Shown here: positions 55,408-64,000 of the stretch, one piece after another | Position numbering within the stretch: position 1 is the first letter of the stretch | Layout: every line of letters begins with the position of its first letter | Translations under genes and position numbers: made by a program | Source: Enterobacterales bacterium | GTDB lineage: Bacteria > Pseudomonadota > Gammaproteobacteria > Enterobacterales > Kangiellaceae | NCBI GenBank assembly: GCA_030949565.1 | Contig: JAUZSK010000072.1 | Location: 62,001 to 126,000 of the forward strand | DNA length: 64,000 bases | Reading direction: 5' to 3' | Notes under the pieces: generated by a model | What the model saw: only the letters and a program-made list of their open reading frames with translations | Database searches by the model: none | Told to the model about the DNA's origin: nothing

Positions 55408-56642
55408 TCATGGGTTAATTACAAGCCCCTTCTCGACATATTCTTGAATATCAATTCCGTATGCTGAATTTTCAAAAGCTTGAATAATACGAAAGCCTGA
55501 ATTGTGCATTTCCGGTTGTAATCGACTCAAGTCGATAATGGTCTCTTTACAAGGCTCCTTATATTCATCGAGTACTAGCATAATTCTTGGTTTAAGACGA
55601 TTGGTTTCTTTTGAGCCGATAACGATCCCTACCTCTCCATTGGACAATTCAACAATGGTGCCGGGTGGGTAAATACTTCGCCATTTAATAAATTTTAAAA
55701 GCAACTCTAGATCAAACCGGCTGCCCTTGCCTTTCATCATTTCTCGATAAGCATCCTTAATCGACATAATCTTGGCATAAACCTGATAGTTTGTGATGGT
55801 GTCATACACATCAATGATTGAAATAATTTTTACTACTTTTGTAATTCTATTGGATACCAGCCCCCTAGGATATCCTTTTCCATCCGCCTGCTCGTGGTGA
55901 GCCATCGCAACGTCGATGCAAGAAGGCGTTAGACCGCGTCTTCCCGACAAAATATCGAATCCAAATTGGCAGTGTTTTTGTACTTGCGACATTTCTTCTT
56001 CATTCAGTTTGGAGGGTTTGTGTATCAGACGTTTTTCGACTTTAACTAATCCGATATCATGCAGCATTGCGGCCATTCCAATATCCTCTAGTTCGGCTTT
56101 TAAAAAGCCTAGATGGTGAGCAAAACCGATGGAAAGTATACTCACATTTAAACTGTGTTGCGCCAAATCTTCACTTTGAGATTTTAACATGCTCATCATA
56201 AGCATGGCTTCTGGGTTGGCTAAAATCTGCTTAACATTATCTTTTACATTGCTTCTTACCGTCGCAATATCAAACTCCTGACCCAATGCGATTCGGTCAA
56301 ATAGTGTTTTTACTAGACGGTTACTTCTACGGTGAGTTAAAAACAGCCGAAATTAAACTTTTCTTAGTTTCAGCAACCGAACTGCTTTTAGAGGTCAGTT
56401 TCCTTCGGTAGGTCTCGGATCGTGTAGTTTGGATTTTAAACGCTCTATATTGTTCGACACTCTTAAAATCAACGTAAACATATTCACACTGGCGGCGCAG
56501 ACTGATCACATCAAAAGGTGATTCAATGGGTAAAGCCCTGCATGATAAAACTGGTTTCAGTCCAAGCTCGATCGAGCTTGGTGACGGTTAATCCAGGGAT
56601 TAAATCACTGGTGTAAACTTTGACGTTTTTAAAATGCTCCAT
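55408..56642 (-). pseudogene. HD-GYP phosphodiesterase with N-terminal DUF3391-like region (two frameshifts)
   Basis: The HD-GYP domain degrades c-di-GMP. Its motifs HDIGLVKVEKRLIHKP (HD), HHEQADGKGYP (the GYP motif) and RITKVVKIISIIDVYD are present. The N-terminal part matches DUF3391 in outline (VYTSDLIPGLTVTKLDRAW, then FDVISLRRQCEYVYVD). Two breaks are seen. The T pair at 56525-56526 (plus AA) is one base too long, after FTH. The A5 run at 56339-56343 is one base too long, near ISAV. Removing both gives about 411 codons from ATG at 56642 to the stop (FTHESPFD and AVLTHRRSNRLVKTLFDRIALG are the joined sequences). Both breaks are homopolymer-length changes. Confidence 0.85.
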
Positions 56643-56723
56643 ATTAAAAAGTCTAGTTCAAAATAACCTGTTTTGAGATTTATTTTGAGGTTCAGCTAAT
56701 TATCAATTGAGTGGAGATATTGG

Positions 56724-57506
56724 TTATTTATCAAGGTATCGTTTAAATAACTGAAAAAGTTCGGATAAGCGTTTTTGTACTCGTTCGGCTTTATCTTGGT
56801 CATAAGTTAAATTATCTTCATGCATATAGGTCGCTTGTGATAATTCCAACTGAATTGCATCAATATTGGACTCTGGAACACCATAATTACGGGTAATAAA
56901 CCCGCCTTTAAACCGACCGTTAATTACACAGCTATAAGGAGTGGTGGAAAAATTTTCGATGCGCTGCATTAAATCGGATGAACTACTTTCACCCTTATTA
57001 TTTCCAAAATTAAAATCAGCTAATTGACCATCAAAAAAGCGCGGCACTAGGGACGCGATTGAATGCGCTTCAAACAATAAGCATTTGCCATGTTCACCCA
57101 CAAGGCGACCAATTTCATGCTGCAGTGCTCGATGATAAGGTTGCCAGTATTGTTCAACTCGCTGATTGATTTCATTTTGGCTTGGAAGCTGCCCTTGTAA
57201 GTAGATAGGAGACAGGTCAAATTGCGTCGTTGGACAGAGTTCAGTGGTATTTTGTCCCGGATAAAGATCTTGGTTATCACTTGGACGGTTGAGATCGATT
57301 ACATAACGACTGTATATAGGTTTAATAATACTTAATCCCATCGTCTGAGTAAATTGATACAAACGATCCAAATACCAATCGGTATCCTTCACTAGCTTAG
57401 CTGAAGTGGTCATCCGGTGTTGCAAATTCACTGGTATCAAAGTTCCATTATGTGGCATGGAAACCAAAATAGGTAAATCGCCGTGGTTTAATTCATAAGT
57501 TTTCAC
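56724..57506 (-). CDS. hutG: N-formylglutamate deformylase HutG
   Basis: HutG releases formate from N-formylglutamate in the five-step histidine pathway. The 260-residue protein has the family segments VSMPHNGTLIP (near 15), DTDWYLDRLYQF (near 41) and LLFEAHSIASLVPRFFDG (near 143, a metal/substrate region). It is divergent from hutC-hutU-hutH. The intermediate hutI and hutF genes are not in this window. Confidence 0.92.
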   Translation of the reverse strand: MKTYELNHGDLPILVSMPHNGTLIPVNLQHRMTTSAKLVKDTDWYLDRLYQFTQTMGLSIIKPIYSRYVIDLNRPSDNQDLYPGQNTTELCPTTQFDLSPIYLQGQLPSQNEINQRVEQYWQPYHRALQHEIGRLVGEHGKCLLFEAHSIASLVPRFFDGQLADFNFGNNKGESSSSDLMQRIENFSTTPYSCVINGRFKGGFITRNYGVPESNIDAIQLELSQATYMHEDNLTYDQDKAERVQKRLSELFQLFKRYLDK

Positions 57507-57678
57507 ATTGATTGTCCATCCAATTATTTAACGAGGTCTAGTCTAGCTTGCTTAACCGTGACTAACCTTCTTATCTTAACATAGATTTTTTTGGTCACCC
57601 CTGATAGCAACATGAGTATTGACACTATGTGTGGATTATTAGTGTCACTTTCTAGATTTAATTTTATCAACAATGCAA

Positions 57679-57692
57679 CTTGTATATACAGG
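57679..57692. promoter_or_regulatory. probable HutC operator
   Basis: CTTGTATATACAGG, an almost perfect palindrome, matches the TGTATATACA-type site bound by HutC of pseudomonads. It lies between divergent hutG and hutC, 23 bases before the hutC start, and so probably controls both. Confidence 0.7.
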
Positions 57693-57714
57693 TTAAAGAC
57701 TGCATAATAGCACA

Positions 57715-58431
57715 ATGCAAGCATCTACTCACCGCTATCAACAGGTCAAACTATTCCTGATCAAGGGAATTGGCAATGGCACGTGGAAAAGTGGCGATCA
57801 ACTACCTTCAGAAAATCAACTGGCTGACTCGTGCCAAGTCAGTAGAATGACAGCGAGAAAAGCATTGCAAGAGCTTGCAAAGCAAGGTGTTTTAGTGACT
57901 ATAAAAGGCAAAGGTAGTTTTGTCACCCAAGAAAAACAGCAGTTTTCGATGCTCCAAATAAACAGTATTGCAGCTGAGGTGAAACAACAAGGGCTAAGCT
58001 ACCACTGTGAATTATTAGCCTTAGAAAAACAGAAGGCAGGCGAAGATCTAGCTCATAAAATGAATATCAAACAACAGCAAGATATTTTTTATTCCGAATT
58101 GCTCCATTTTAAACAGGATAAACCAATCCAGCTCGAGCAACGCTAGGTAACACCTAACACGGCGCAGGATTATTTAAAGCAAGATTTTTCTCAAACAACT
58201 CCGGGAGAGTATTTAACTCAAATAGCGCCCTTAACCGAGGCAGAACACCAGATTGAAGCAATTATTGGTGACCAAGCAATTCGTGACCGGCTACAAATTG
58301 AAACGGGTGAAGCCATTATTCTTCTAAAACGCAAAACTTGGTGTAATGAGCAATTGGTTAGCTATGCCAAACTCTATCATCCAGGAAAACGCTATCGTTT
58401 TGGTAATAAATTTAAACCTAAAAACAACTGA
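57715..58431 (+). pseudogene. hutC: histidine utilization repressor HutC (in-frame stop)
   Basis: HutC is a GntR-family repressor relieved by urocanate. The N-terminal wHTH is clear: GDQLPSENQLADSCQVSRMTARKALQEL and KGKGSFV. The effector-binding UTRA domain continues after an in-frame TAG at 58144-58146 (reading QLEQR-stop-VTPNTAQDYLKQDF, then EGTG- and RKTW-type segments to KPKNN-stop). Relatives have an aromatic residue there, so TAT or TAC to TAG is the simplest explanation, a substitution, unlike the homopolymer indels elsewhere. With the stop, the protein lacks most of its ligand domain and would not sense urocanate. Confidence 0.88.
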
Positions 58432-58479
58432 TTAATTAAATAACATTATTGACTGACACAATAAAACCAGGAGCAAGCC

Positions 58480-60165
58480 ATGAACCAGATAAATCATGAC
58501 GACCTAAAGTTTGATGCTAGCCGAAATATAAAAGCCCCGACCGGCACTAAGCTCAGCGCGAAATCTTGGCTAACCGAAGCGCCATTGCGTATGCTGATGA
58601 ATAACCTTGATCCCGAGGTCGCAGAAAACCCTAATGCATTGGTTGTTTATGGTGGAATTGGGCGTGCCGCCAGAAACTGGCAATGTTATGACGCAATTAT
58701 CGAACAACTAAAGAAGCTTAATGAAGATGAAACGCTATTGATTCAATCAGGCAAACCGGTCGGAGTTTTTAAGACTCATAGCGAGGCTCCGCGTGTATTG
58801 ATTGCCAATTCTAATCTGGTTCCTCATTGGGCTAATTGGGAACATTTTAACGAACTGGATAAGAAAGGTTTGATGATGTATGGACAAATGACCGCCGGCT
58901 CTTGGATTTATATTGGCAGTCAGGGTATTGTACAAGGGACTTATGAGACCTTTGTTGAAGCTGGACGCCAACACTTTAGTGGAAATACCCAGGGCAAGTG
59001 GATTCTAACCGGTGGTCTTGGTGGCATGGGTGGCGCACAACCACTAGCCGCGGCAATGGCAGGTTATTGCATGATCGCGGTAGAATGTGATGAAACCCGT
59101 ATCGACTTTCGAATTAAAAACCGCTATTTAGATAAAAAAGCAACCAGTTTAGAACAAGCCATGCAAATGCTTAATCAAGCATTAGATAAGGGTGAAGCCA
59201 TTTCCATTGGTTTGTTAGGCAATGCCGCGGACGTTTTTCCGGCCATGGTTAAAGCGGGCATCAAACCCGATCTAGTCACCGACCAAACCTCTGCCCATGA
59301 TCCAATTAACGGTTATTTGCCCCTTGGTTGGTCACTTGAACAATGGCACCAAGAAATTAAAAACAATCCTAATCATGTCGCGGTAGAAGCCAGAAAATCC
59401 ATGTCGATCCAAGTTCAAGCCATGTTGGATTTTTTCCATCAAGGCATTCCGACGGTGGACTATGGTAATAATATTAGACAAGAAGCATTTAATGTTGGAC
59501 TCAAAAATGCATTTGATTTCCCCGGCTTCGTACCAGCCTATATCCGACCATTATTTTGTCGCGGTGTGGGTCCTTTCCGCTGGGTCGCGCTATCCGGTGA
59601 TGCTGAAGATATCTATAAAACCGATCAGAAAGTTAAGGAAATCATTGCCGATGACCCCCATCTACATAACTGGTTAGATATGGCCAAACAGCGTATTGAA
59701 TTTCAGGGACTACCGGCTAGAATCTGTTGGGTGGGTTTAGGATTACGCCATAAATTAGGTTTAGCTTTTAATAAGATGGTGCGTGATGGCGAACTGCAAG
59801 CGCCGGTGGTTATCGGTCGTGATCATCTGGATTCGGGTTCCGTAGCGAGTCCAAACCGGGAAACCGAAAGTATGCAAGATGGCTCCGACGCGGTATCTGA
59901 TTGGCCATTACTAAATGCCATGCTCAATGTCGCGAGCGGTGCAACCTGGGTTTCGCTGCATCATGGAGGTGGTGTTGGTATGGGCTATTCCCAGCACTCA
60001 GGCATTGTTATTTGTTGCGATGGTAGTGTAGAGGCTGATAAACGAATCGAACGAGTATTATGGAATGATCCGGGAACTGGTGTTATGCGCCATGCCGATG
60101 CTGGCTATGACATCGCCAAACAATGTGCCAAAGAAAATAATCTAAACCTGCCGATGGTTAATTGA
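58480..60165 (+). CDS. hutU: urocanate hydratase
   Basis: HutU converts urocanate to imidazolone propionate, using NAD as cofactor. Length 561 is that of the family. Motifs include [13 protein letters not shown], the segment [18 protein letters not shown] (near 180) and [13 protein letters not shown], then [17 protein letters not shown] and [15 protein letters not shown] (in outline). A good ribosome binding site (AGGAG) precedes the ATG. It follows hutC by 48 bases. Confidence 0.96.
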   Translation: MNQINHDDLKFDASRNIKAPTGTKLSAKSWLTEAPLRMLMNNLDPEVAENPNALVVYGGIGRAARNWQCYDAIIEQLKKLNEDETLLIQSGKPVGVFKTHSEAPRVLIANSNLVPHWANWEHFNELDKKGLMMYGQMTAGSWIYIGSQGIVQGTYETFVEAGRQHFSGNTQGKWILTGGLGGMGGAQPLAAAMAGYCMIAVECDETRIDFRIKNRYLDKKATSLEQAMQMLNQALDKGEAISIGLLGNAADVFPAMVKAGIKPDLVTDQTSAHDPINGYLPLGWSLEQWHQEIKNNPNHVAVEARKSMSIQVQAMLDFFHQGIPTVDYGNNIRQEAFNVGLKNAFDFPGFVPAYIRPLFCRGVGPFRWVALSGDAEDIYKTDQKVKEIIADDPHLHNWLDMAKQRIEFQGLPARICWVGLGLRHKLGLAFNKMVRDGELQAPVVIGRDHLDSGSVASPNRETESMQDGSDAVSDWPLLNAMLNVASGATWVSLHHGGGVGMGYSQHSGIVICCDGSVEADKRIERVLWNDPGTGVMRHADAGYDIAKQCAKENNLNLPMVN

Positions 60166-60223
60166 TAAGTCGGTTTGATCTGTCTATGAAGCAATATAGA
60201 AAATTAATTTATTAGGAAATACT

Positions 60224-61753
60224 ATGCAAAAATTCATCATTAATGCCGCACAACTAACGCTTAAAGAATGTCGTTTTGTGTTTGAAAACCAAGTTCAATT
60301 TGAGCTCGCACAATCCTACGAGCAGGCGATCAATGAATCCGCGCATTGCGTTCAAGAAGTGATTGATGAAAAACGCACAGTTTATGGTATTAATACTGGA
60401 TTTGGGTTGCTCGCCTCCACCAGTATTGCCGACAATAAGCTGCAACTATTACAAGAAAGCCTGGTACTTTCTCATGCCGCTGGAGTTGGCAAGCCGCTGG
60501 AGAATAACCTTGTACGACTTTTAATCCTGTTAAAAATAAGTAGTTTGGCACAAGGTTTTTCTGGTATTCGACTATCCACCATTAAACGATTAATTCAATT
60601 AATTAATCTAGGTGTTTACCCGTTTATTCCAGAAAAAGGATCGGTCGGAGCCTCAGGCGATCTCGCACCTTTGGCACATATGAGCTGTATGTTAATTGGT
60701 GTTGGCGATGTGTTCTACAAAGGACACAAAATGACCGCTAAGCGGGCGTTGGAGCAAGTTAATTTGCAACCACTTCAACTAGCCGCCAAAGAAGGTTTGG
60801 CTCTACTAAATGGTACTCAAGTTTCAACCGCGATAGCGCTTAAAGGACTTTTTGTTGCAGAGCAAGCATTTGCAGCCGCAATGGTCGCTGGTGCCTTATC
60901 GGTCGATGCCGCTTTAGGTAGTGTTGCGCCATTTGATGCGCGTATTCACCAAGTGAGAGGTCACTTAGGTCAACAACAAACAGCCGCCTGTTATCGCAAT
61001 CTACTAGAAGGCAGCGAACTATTAAATTCCCACCAAAACTGCGAAAAGGTGCAAGATCCCTATTCCCTAAGATGTCAGCCGCAGGTGATGGGCGCTATTT
61101 TAGATCAGATTCGATTTCAAGCGTCCATTTTGCTGATTGAAGCCAATGCTGTGTCTGATAATCCACTCGTTTTTAGCGACTCAGGCGATATTATTTCCGG
61201 TGGTAATTTTCATGCAGAGCCCGTTGCTTTAGCGGCTGACGCATTATCTATTGCGATTTCTGAAATTGGAGCGATCAGCGAAAGACGCATTGCTTTGCTT
61301 CTAGACCGGCATTTGAGCGCGTTACCACCTTTTCTAGTAAACGATAGTGGAGTGAATTCCGGTTTTATGATTGCGCAGGTGACCGCTGCGGCGCTGGCTA
61401 GTGAAAATAAAACTCTCGCTCATCCGGCATCGGTGGATAGTCTACCGACCTCAGCTAACCAAGAAGATCATGTCAGTATGGCAACCTTTGCCGCTAGAAA
61501 AATGCATGAAATTGCCGACAATGTGGCCAATATTATTGCGATTGAATTACTTTGTGCTGCGCAGGGGGTTGAATTGAGAGCACCGCTTAAAACATCCGAA
61601 AAAGCACAAAAAGCCATTGATATTATTCGAACCAAAGCAGCGTTTTATGAAAGAGATCGCTATATGGCGAGTGATATCAATGGTATTCAATCCTTGATAT
61701 TAACCGGTGAACTTAACCCACTGATTGCAGAATGCCATTTGCCGTCACATTAA
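60224..61753 (+). CDS. hutH: histidine ammonia-lyase
   Basis: HutH removes ammonia from histidine to form urocanate. The MIO prosthetic group forms from A143-S144-G145 in [11 protein letters not shown]. Further motifs are VYGINTGFG (near 53), NGTQVSTA and [17 protein letters not shown] (near 405). At 509 residues it has the normal length. It lies 58 bases after hutU in the same operon. Confidence 0.96.
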   Translation: MQKFIINAAQLTLKECRFVFENQVQFELAQSYEQAINESAHCVQEVIDEKRTVYGINTGFGLLASTSIADNKLQLLQESLVLSHAAGVGKPLENNLVRLLILLKISSLAQGFSGIRLSTIKRLIQLINLGVYPFIPEKGSVGASGDLAPLAHMSCMLIGVGDVFYKGHKMTAKRALEQVNLQPLQLAAKEGLALLNGTQVSTAIALKGLFVAEQAFAAAMVAGALSVDAALGSVAPFDARIHQVRGHLGQQQTAACYRNLLEGSELLNSHQNCEKVQDPYSLRCQPQVMGAILDQIRFQASILLIEANAVSDNPLVFSDSGDIISGGNFHAEPVALAADALSIAISEIGAISERRIALLLDRHLSALPPFLVNDSGVNSGFMIAQVTAAALASENKTLAHPASVDSLPTSANQEDHVSMATFAARKMHEIADNVANIIAIELLCAAQGVELRAPLKTSEKAQKAIDIIRTKAAFYERDRYMASDINGIQSLILTGELNPLIAECHLPSH

Positions 61754-61785
61754 ACATTTGAGTAAACCAGTCGTCTTTAACTAAA

Positions 61786-62790
61786 TTATTTTGCTTTAAT
61801 TAAATGCTCTGCTATCTGGATCGCATTTAATGCGGCACCTTTCCATAGTTGATCGGCAACCACCCAAAGTGCCAGACCATTGTCACAAGATATATCCTCA
61901 CGAATTCTACCGACATAGGTGTACATACTTTCGCTGGCGTCTATCGGTGTCGGATAACCGGCATTTTCGCGCTGGTCGATCACTCGAATTTCCTTACAAT
62001 CATCAAGCAGTTCTCTTGCCTTTTGTTCCCCGACATAGTCCTCGGTTTCGATATTTATTGCTTCAGAATGAGCACGAATAACCGGTACTCTAACGCAGTT
62101 TGCTGATATTTTAATGTTAGGATCAGAAAGAATTTTAAGCGTTTCACCCACCATTTTCATTTCTTCTTTGGTATAACCATTATCCAAGAAGACATCAATA
62201 TGAGGGATCACATTGAAGGCGATTTGCTTGGTGAAATTTTTGACCTCGAAGGGTTGGTCATCAAGTATCTTTCTTGTTTGTTCGTTCAGCTCAGCGATAG
62301 CCGCTTCTCCTGCTCCAGAAACCGCTTGATAAGTGGATACCACGATGCGTTTTATCGGAGAATACTGATGAATAGGATTAAGTGCAGCCACCATCTGTAT
62401 GGTCGAACAATTGGGATTAGCAATAATTCCTTGATGCCCTTTTAGGGCTTCAGGATTAACTTCTGGTACGACTAAGGGTACATCATCATCTAGACGAAAT
62501 GCACTTGAATTATCTATCACTACGGCACCTTTACTGACCGCTATAGGCGCATATTGTTTGCTATGATCTCCATTAGTCGCAAAAAATACATAGTCCTGCC
62601 CTTCTAGTCGCTCTTCGGAAAAAGCCTGAACTTGGATATCGCCAAACCTGGTGGTTATTTGACGTCCAGCTGACCGCTCAGTTCCTAGTAGAGTTAATTG
62701 CCTGACAGGGAAATCACGTAAAGCCAACAGTCTAATTAATTCTTTGCCAACCGCTCCGGTAGCACCGGCAATAGCAATATTATAAATCAC
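61786..62790 (-). CDS. asd: aspartate-semialdehyde dehydrogenase
   Basis: Asd makes aspartate semialdehyde for lysine/diaminopimelate, threonine and methionine synthesis. The NADP-binding GATGAVGKEL is at residues 9-18, the catalytic Cys128 in NPNCST and the catalytic histidine in RVPVIRAHSEA (near 245). Length 334 is typical of the short ASADH form. It converges with hutH, 32 bases apart. Confidence 0.95.
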   Translation of the reverse strand: MIYNIAIAGATGAVGKELIRLLALRDFPVRQLTLLGTERSAGRQITTRFGDIQVQAFSEERLEGQDYVFFATNGDHSKQYAPIAVSKGAVVIDNSSAFRLDDDVPLVVPEVNPEALKGHQGIIANPNCSTIQMVAALNPIHQYSPIKRIVVSTYQAVSGAGEAAIAELNEQTRKILDDQPFEVKNFTKQIAFNVIPHIDVFLDNGYTKEEMKMVGETLKILSDPNIKISANCVRVPVIRAHSEAINIETEDYVGEQKARELLDDCKEIRVIDQRENAGYPTPIDASESMYTYVGRIREDISCDNGLALWVVADQLWKGAALNAIQIAEHLIKAK

Positions 62791-63154
62791 TTAAAACCTC
62801 TCAATTCTTTGGCTATTTCTCGTCTATTAGAGAAAAGCAATATAATCTTAAAACCGAAAAAATATAATCCATTATAGCCTTCCCAATACACGATTAAATA
62901 ATCCTATAATAATACAACAACTTAGATAGTATTAACGAATACTAATTAGTTATGTAATCGGTACATTGTACAAACAAAGGCCCAATATAACCGATTGTTA
63001 TATAAAAATAACTTGACCTGTTAAAATAGGCCATGTTATAAATGTATCTTACTTTTTGGAAATATTCCGATGAGTACTATTTTTTCAACTTTTTTTTGTT
63101 GAATTATTTACCTAATTAATTATTTAAAAGAGCAACTCAACCGAAAACAATACG
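62791..63154. other. intergenic region upstream of asd and of the leader
   Basis: Besides the promoter at 63013-63042, this stretch has GTACATTGTAC (62961-62971) and AATCGGT/ACCGATT arms around it, candidate operators, and a TTCAAC-T8-GTTGAA hairpin at 63084-63103. No coding sequence is supported before 63155. Confidence 0.45.
63013..63042 (+). promoter_or_regulatory. sigma-70-type promoter of the CysB-type leader
   Basis: TTGACC, 18 bases, then TATAAA. Transcription would start near 63049, leaving a leader of some 360 bases with a short open frame and a terminator before the regulator gene. Confidence 0.5.
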
Positions 63155-63295
63155 ATGAACTTAGCATTTAATACCAATCATACTTCAGCCAAAGCAATGG
63201 GTTATCTCATGCTCTCGCTCGCGTGTGCTTGGTGTGTCCCAATGTTTAAAAAAGTACGCGTATCAATTAAACATTATAACCGGGTGGTGTTCTAG
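63155..63295 (+). CDS. possible 46-residue leader peptide
   Basis: The short frame MNLAFNTNHTSAKAMGY, then LSLACAWCVPMF, then a basic end (KKVRVSIKHYNRVVF) stops inside the 5' arm of a hairpin that competes with the downstream terminator. Two or three Cys codons are clustered (GCG-TGT-GCT-TGG-TGT). No good ribosome binding site is visible. It could be a leader peptide of an attenuator for a cysteine or sulfur regulator, or a small membrane protein. Confidence 0.35.
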   Translation: MNLAFNTNHTSAKAMGYLMLSLACAWCVPMFKKVRVSIKHYNRVVF

Positions 63296-63360
63296 AAAAT
63301 TTGTATTAAAAAATTATTCCAGAAAAACCACCCAGCCAAAAGCTCGGTGGTTTTTTTTTA
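63282..63360 (+). terminator. attenuator-like terminator with competing hairpin before the CysB-type gene
   Basis: The terminator stem ACCACC-C-AGC / GCT-C-GGTGGT is followed by nine T. An alternative hairpin uses GGGTGGTGTTCT (63282-63293) with AGAAAAACCACCC (63321-63333), which shares its second arm with the terminator, so the two structures exclude each other. This is the layout of transcription attenuation. Confidence 0.6.
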
Positions 63361-63411
63361 GCTTCAATTTAACCGGCGTACAAGCAAAGAGAACCAAAAG
63401 AGGAAAAGACC

Positions 63412-63723
63412 ATGAAATTACAACAATTAAGATTTATTTTAGCAATCGCTGAAAATGGCTTAAATATTACTCAAGCATCAGAACGACTTTACACGTCGCA
63501 ACCAGGCGTTAGCAAACAACTTCGACTTTTAGAAGAAGAGCTAGATATACAAATATTTGAGCGAAATGGGAAAAATTTAGCCGGAATTACCCCACAAGGT
63601 CAAGTGGTGCTTGAAAAAGCAGCATCAATAATGGCTGAAATTAATGATATTAAACTCTATTCGAATAAGCAGAACCCAAATAGACGACCGCTACCAATTC
63701 AAGAGAATTTAGCAGCCGCTTAA
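63412..63723 (+). CDS. truncated LysR-type protein, CysB-like DNA-binding domain only
   Basis: The 103-residue protein aligns with the N terminus of CysB/Cbl-type LysR regulators: MKLQQLRFI, then NITQASERLYTSQPGVSKQLRLLEEELDIQIFERNGK (helix-turn-helix, in outline) and TPQGQVVLEKAA. It then ends after a linker helix; CysB has about 324 residues with a large effector domain. No other frame continues the domain, so this is a genuine short protein or a relic, not a frameshift like the others. A clear AGAGG ribosome binding site precedes the ATG. It could act as a dominant DNA-binding fragment. It is preceded by an attenuator-like leader. Confidence 0.72.
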   Translation: MKLQQLRFILAIAENGLNITQASERLYTSQPGVSKQLRLLEEELDIQIFERNGKNLAGITPQGQVVLEKAASIMAEINDIKLYSNKQNPNRRPLPIQENLAAA

Positions 63724-63779
63724 ATGCCTTTGAAATTGATGGTTTTCTTAGGATGGTGATAGCTATCAGGCTCTCATCA

Positions 63780-64000
63780 TTACTGCAAAAAATTTAAGGC
63801 TTTTTGTTTTCGTTTACCTTGTGCAAATTCAAGGTAATCAGTATGCTTGATAAAATAAAGCTCTCCTTTGGTATCGGGTTGCCCCGATAAAAAATAGTTT
63901 TTTATTTTTTTATTTCTTCGAAATCTCTCGCTGAGAAGTTTAATGCTCTGGGTCTCAGGGCATCGATGGACAAGTACCCAAGGCGCCTTGGGTAAATTAA
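63780..64000 (-). CDS. C-terminal end of an unknown gene, running off the right edge
   Basis: A minus-strand frame is open from the window edge to a stop at 63780-63782, 72 codons (PWVLVHRCPETQSIKLL, then KNYFLSGQPDTKGELYFIKH and LEFAQGKRKQKALNFLQ). The start is outside. I do not recognise it with confidence. The pattern of its last 50 residues (KNY..., G-x-x-Y-x-x-x-x, A-x-x-x-x-x-x-L) faintly resembles a DamX-type SPOR domain. It is convergent with the CysB-type gene. Confidence 0.5.
   Translation of the reverse strand, partial: NLPKAPWVLVHRCPETQSIKLLSERFRRNKKIKNYFLSGQPDTKGELYFIKHTDYLEFAQGKRKQKALNFLQ

Noticed and set aside
63087-63103. TTCAAC-T8-GTTGAA hairpin as a terminator
   Set aside because: The T-run is in the loop, and asd is transcribed the other way, so no transcript needs to end here.
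1-64000. tRNA or rRNA genes
   Set aside because: No cloverleaf-like or rRNA-like segment was recognised by eye; a covariance-model scan would be decisive.

Overview
The window looks like chromosomal DNA of a free-living, AT-rich gammaproteobacterium. The gene order coaE-pilD-pilC-pilB-pilA-nadC / ampD-ampE / aceE-aceF-lpdA is the E. coli-type order of this chromosome region. A complete system I cytochrome c maturation operon, a GlyGly-CTERM surface protein, SlyD and a hut operon fit the same picture. A member of the Kangiellaceae or a nearby marine lineage is my guess; the sequence does not prove it.

Layout. 0-9.3 kb: a 5'-nucleotidase, then a signalling block (receiver-TPR protein, small histidine kinase-like ATPase, second receiver-TPR protein, membrane-anchored coiled-coil protein, a STAS / receiver-PP2C partner-switch pair, a PilZ protein) and the lipoprotein MlaA. 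9.4-9.8 kb: a secreted Cys-Gly-Lys repeat protein resembling HvfA-type copper-binding RiPP precursors, without its modification genes. 10.1-16.8 kb: ccmABCDEFGHI on the minus strand, divergent from a FliK-like/FlhB-like pair. 19.3-24.2 kb: a cystathionine gamma-synthase/lyase, slyD, an FHA protein, a tiny DUF3149 protein behind an FNR-like box, a methyltransferase relic and a TPR-sulfotransferase. 24.2-28.9 kb: an accessory island with a RAYT-type transposase gene carrying a 48-bp in-frame palindromic insertion, three long direct repeats, gene relics and an IS1634-type element with target duplication. 29-35 kb: the pyruvate dehydrogenase operon. 35.5-38.9 kb: GGDEF-EAL, CheC-like and receiver genes. 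39-50.5 kb: ampE, ampD, a DUF1631 protein, nadC, the type IV pilus genes pilABCD and coaE. 50.5-56.7 kb: a GlyGly-CTERM protein, an M49-like lipoprotein peptidase, an SDR, an unknown gene and an HD-GYP gene. 56.7-61.8 kb: hutG divergent from hutC-hutU-hutH. 61.8-64 kb: asd, a leader region that looks like an attenuator, a truncated CysB-type regulator and the end of an unknown gene.

A striking property is the number of single-base frameshifts, about fourteen, including in genes expected to be essential or conserved (coaE, ccmF, pilD, mlaA). Nearly all can be repaired by changing the length of a short homopolymer, most by removing one extra base. This looks more like uncorrected homopolymer errors in an assembly than biological decay. 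I therefore report each split gene as one unit and mark where its frame breaks.

How the genes work together. Type IV pili (pilABCD, with a sigma-54-type promoter before pilA) and several c-di-GMP or phosphorelay proteins (PilZ, GGDEF-EAL, HD-GYP, CheC, receivers, STAS/PP2C) suggest control of surface motility and attachment. The ccm operon serves cytochrome c respiration, the pdh operon feeds acetyl-CoA, and hut supplies carbon and nitrogen from histidine.
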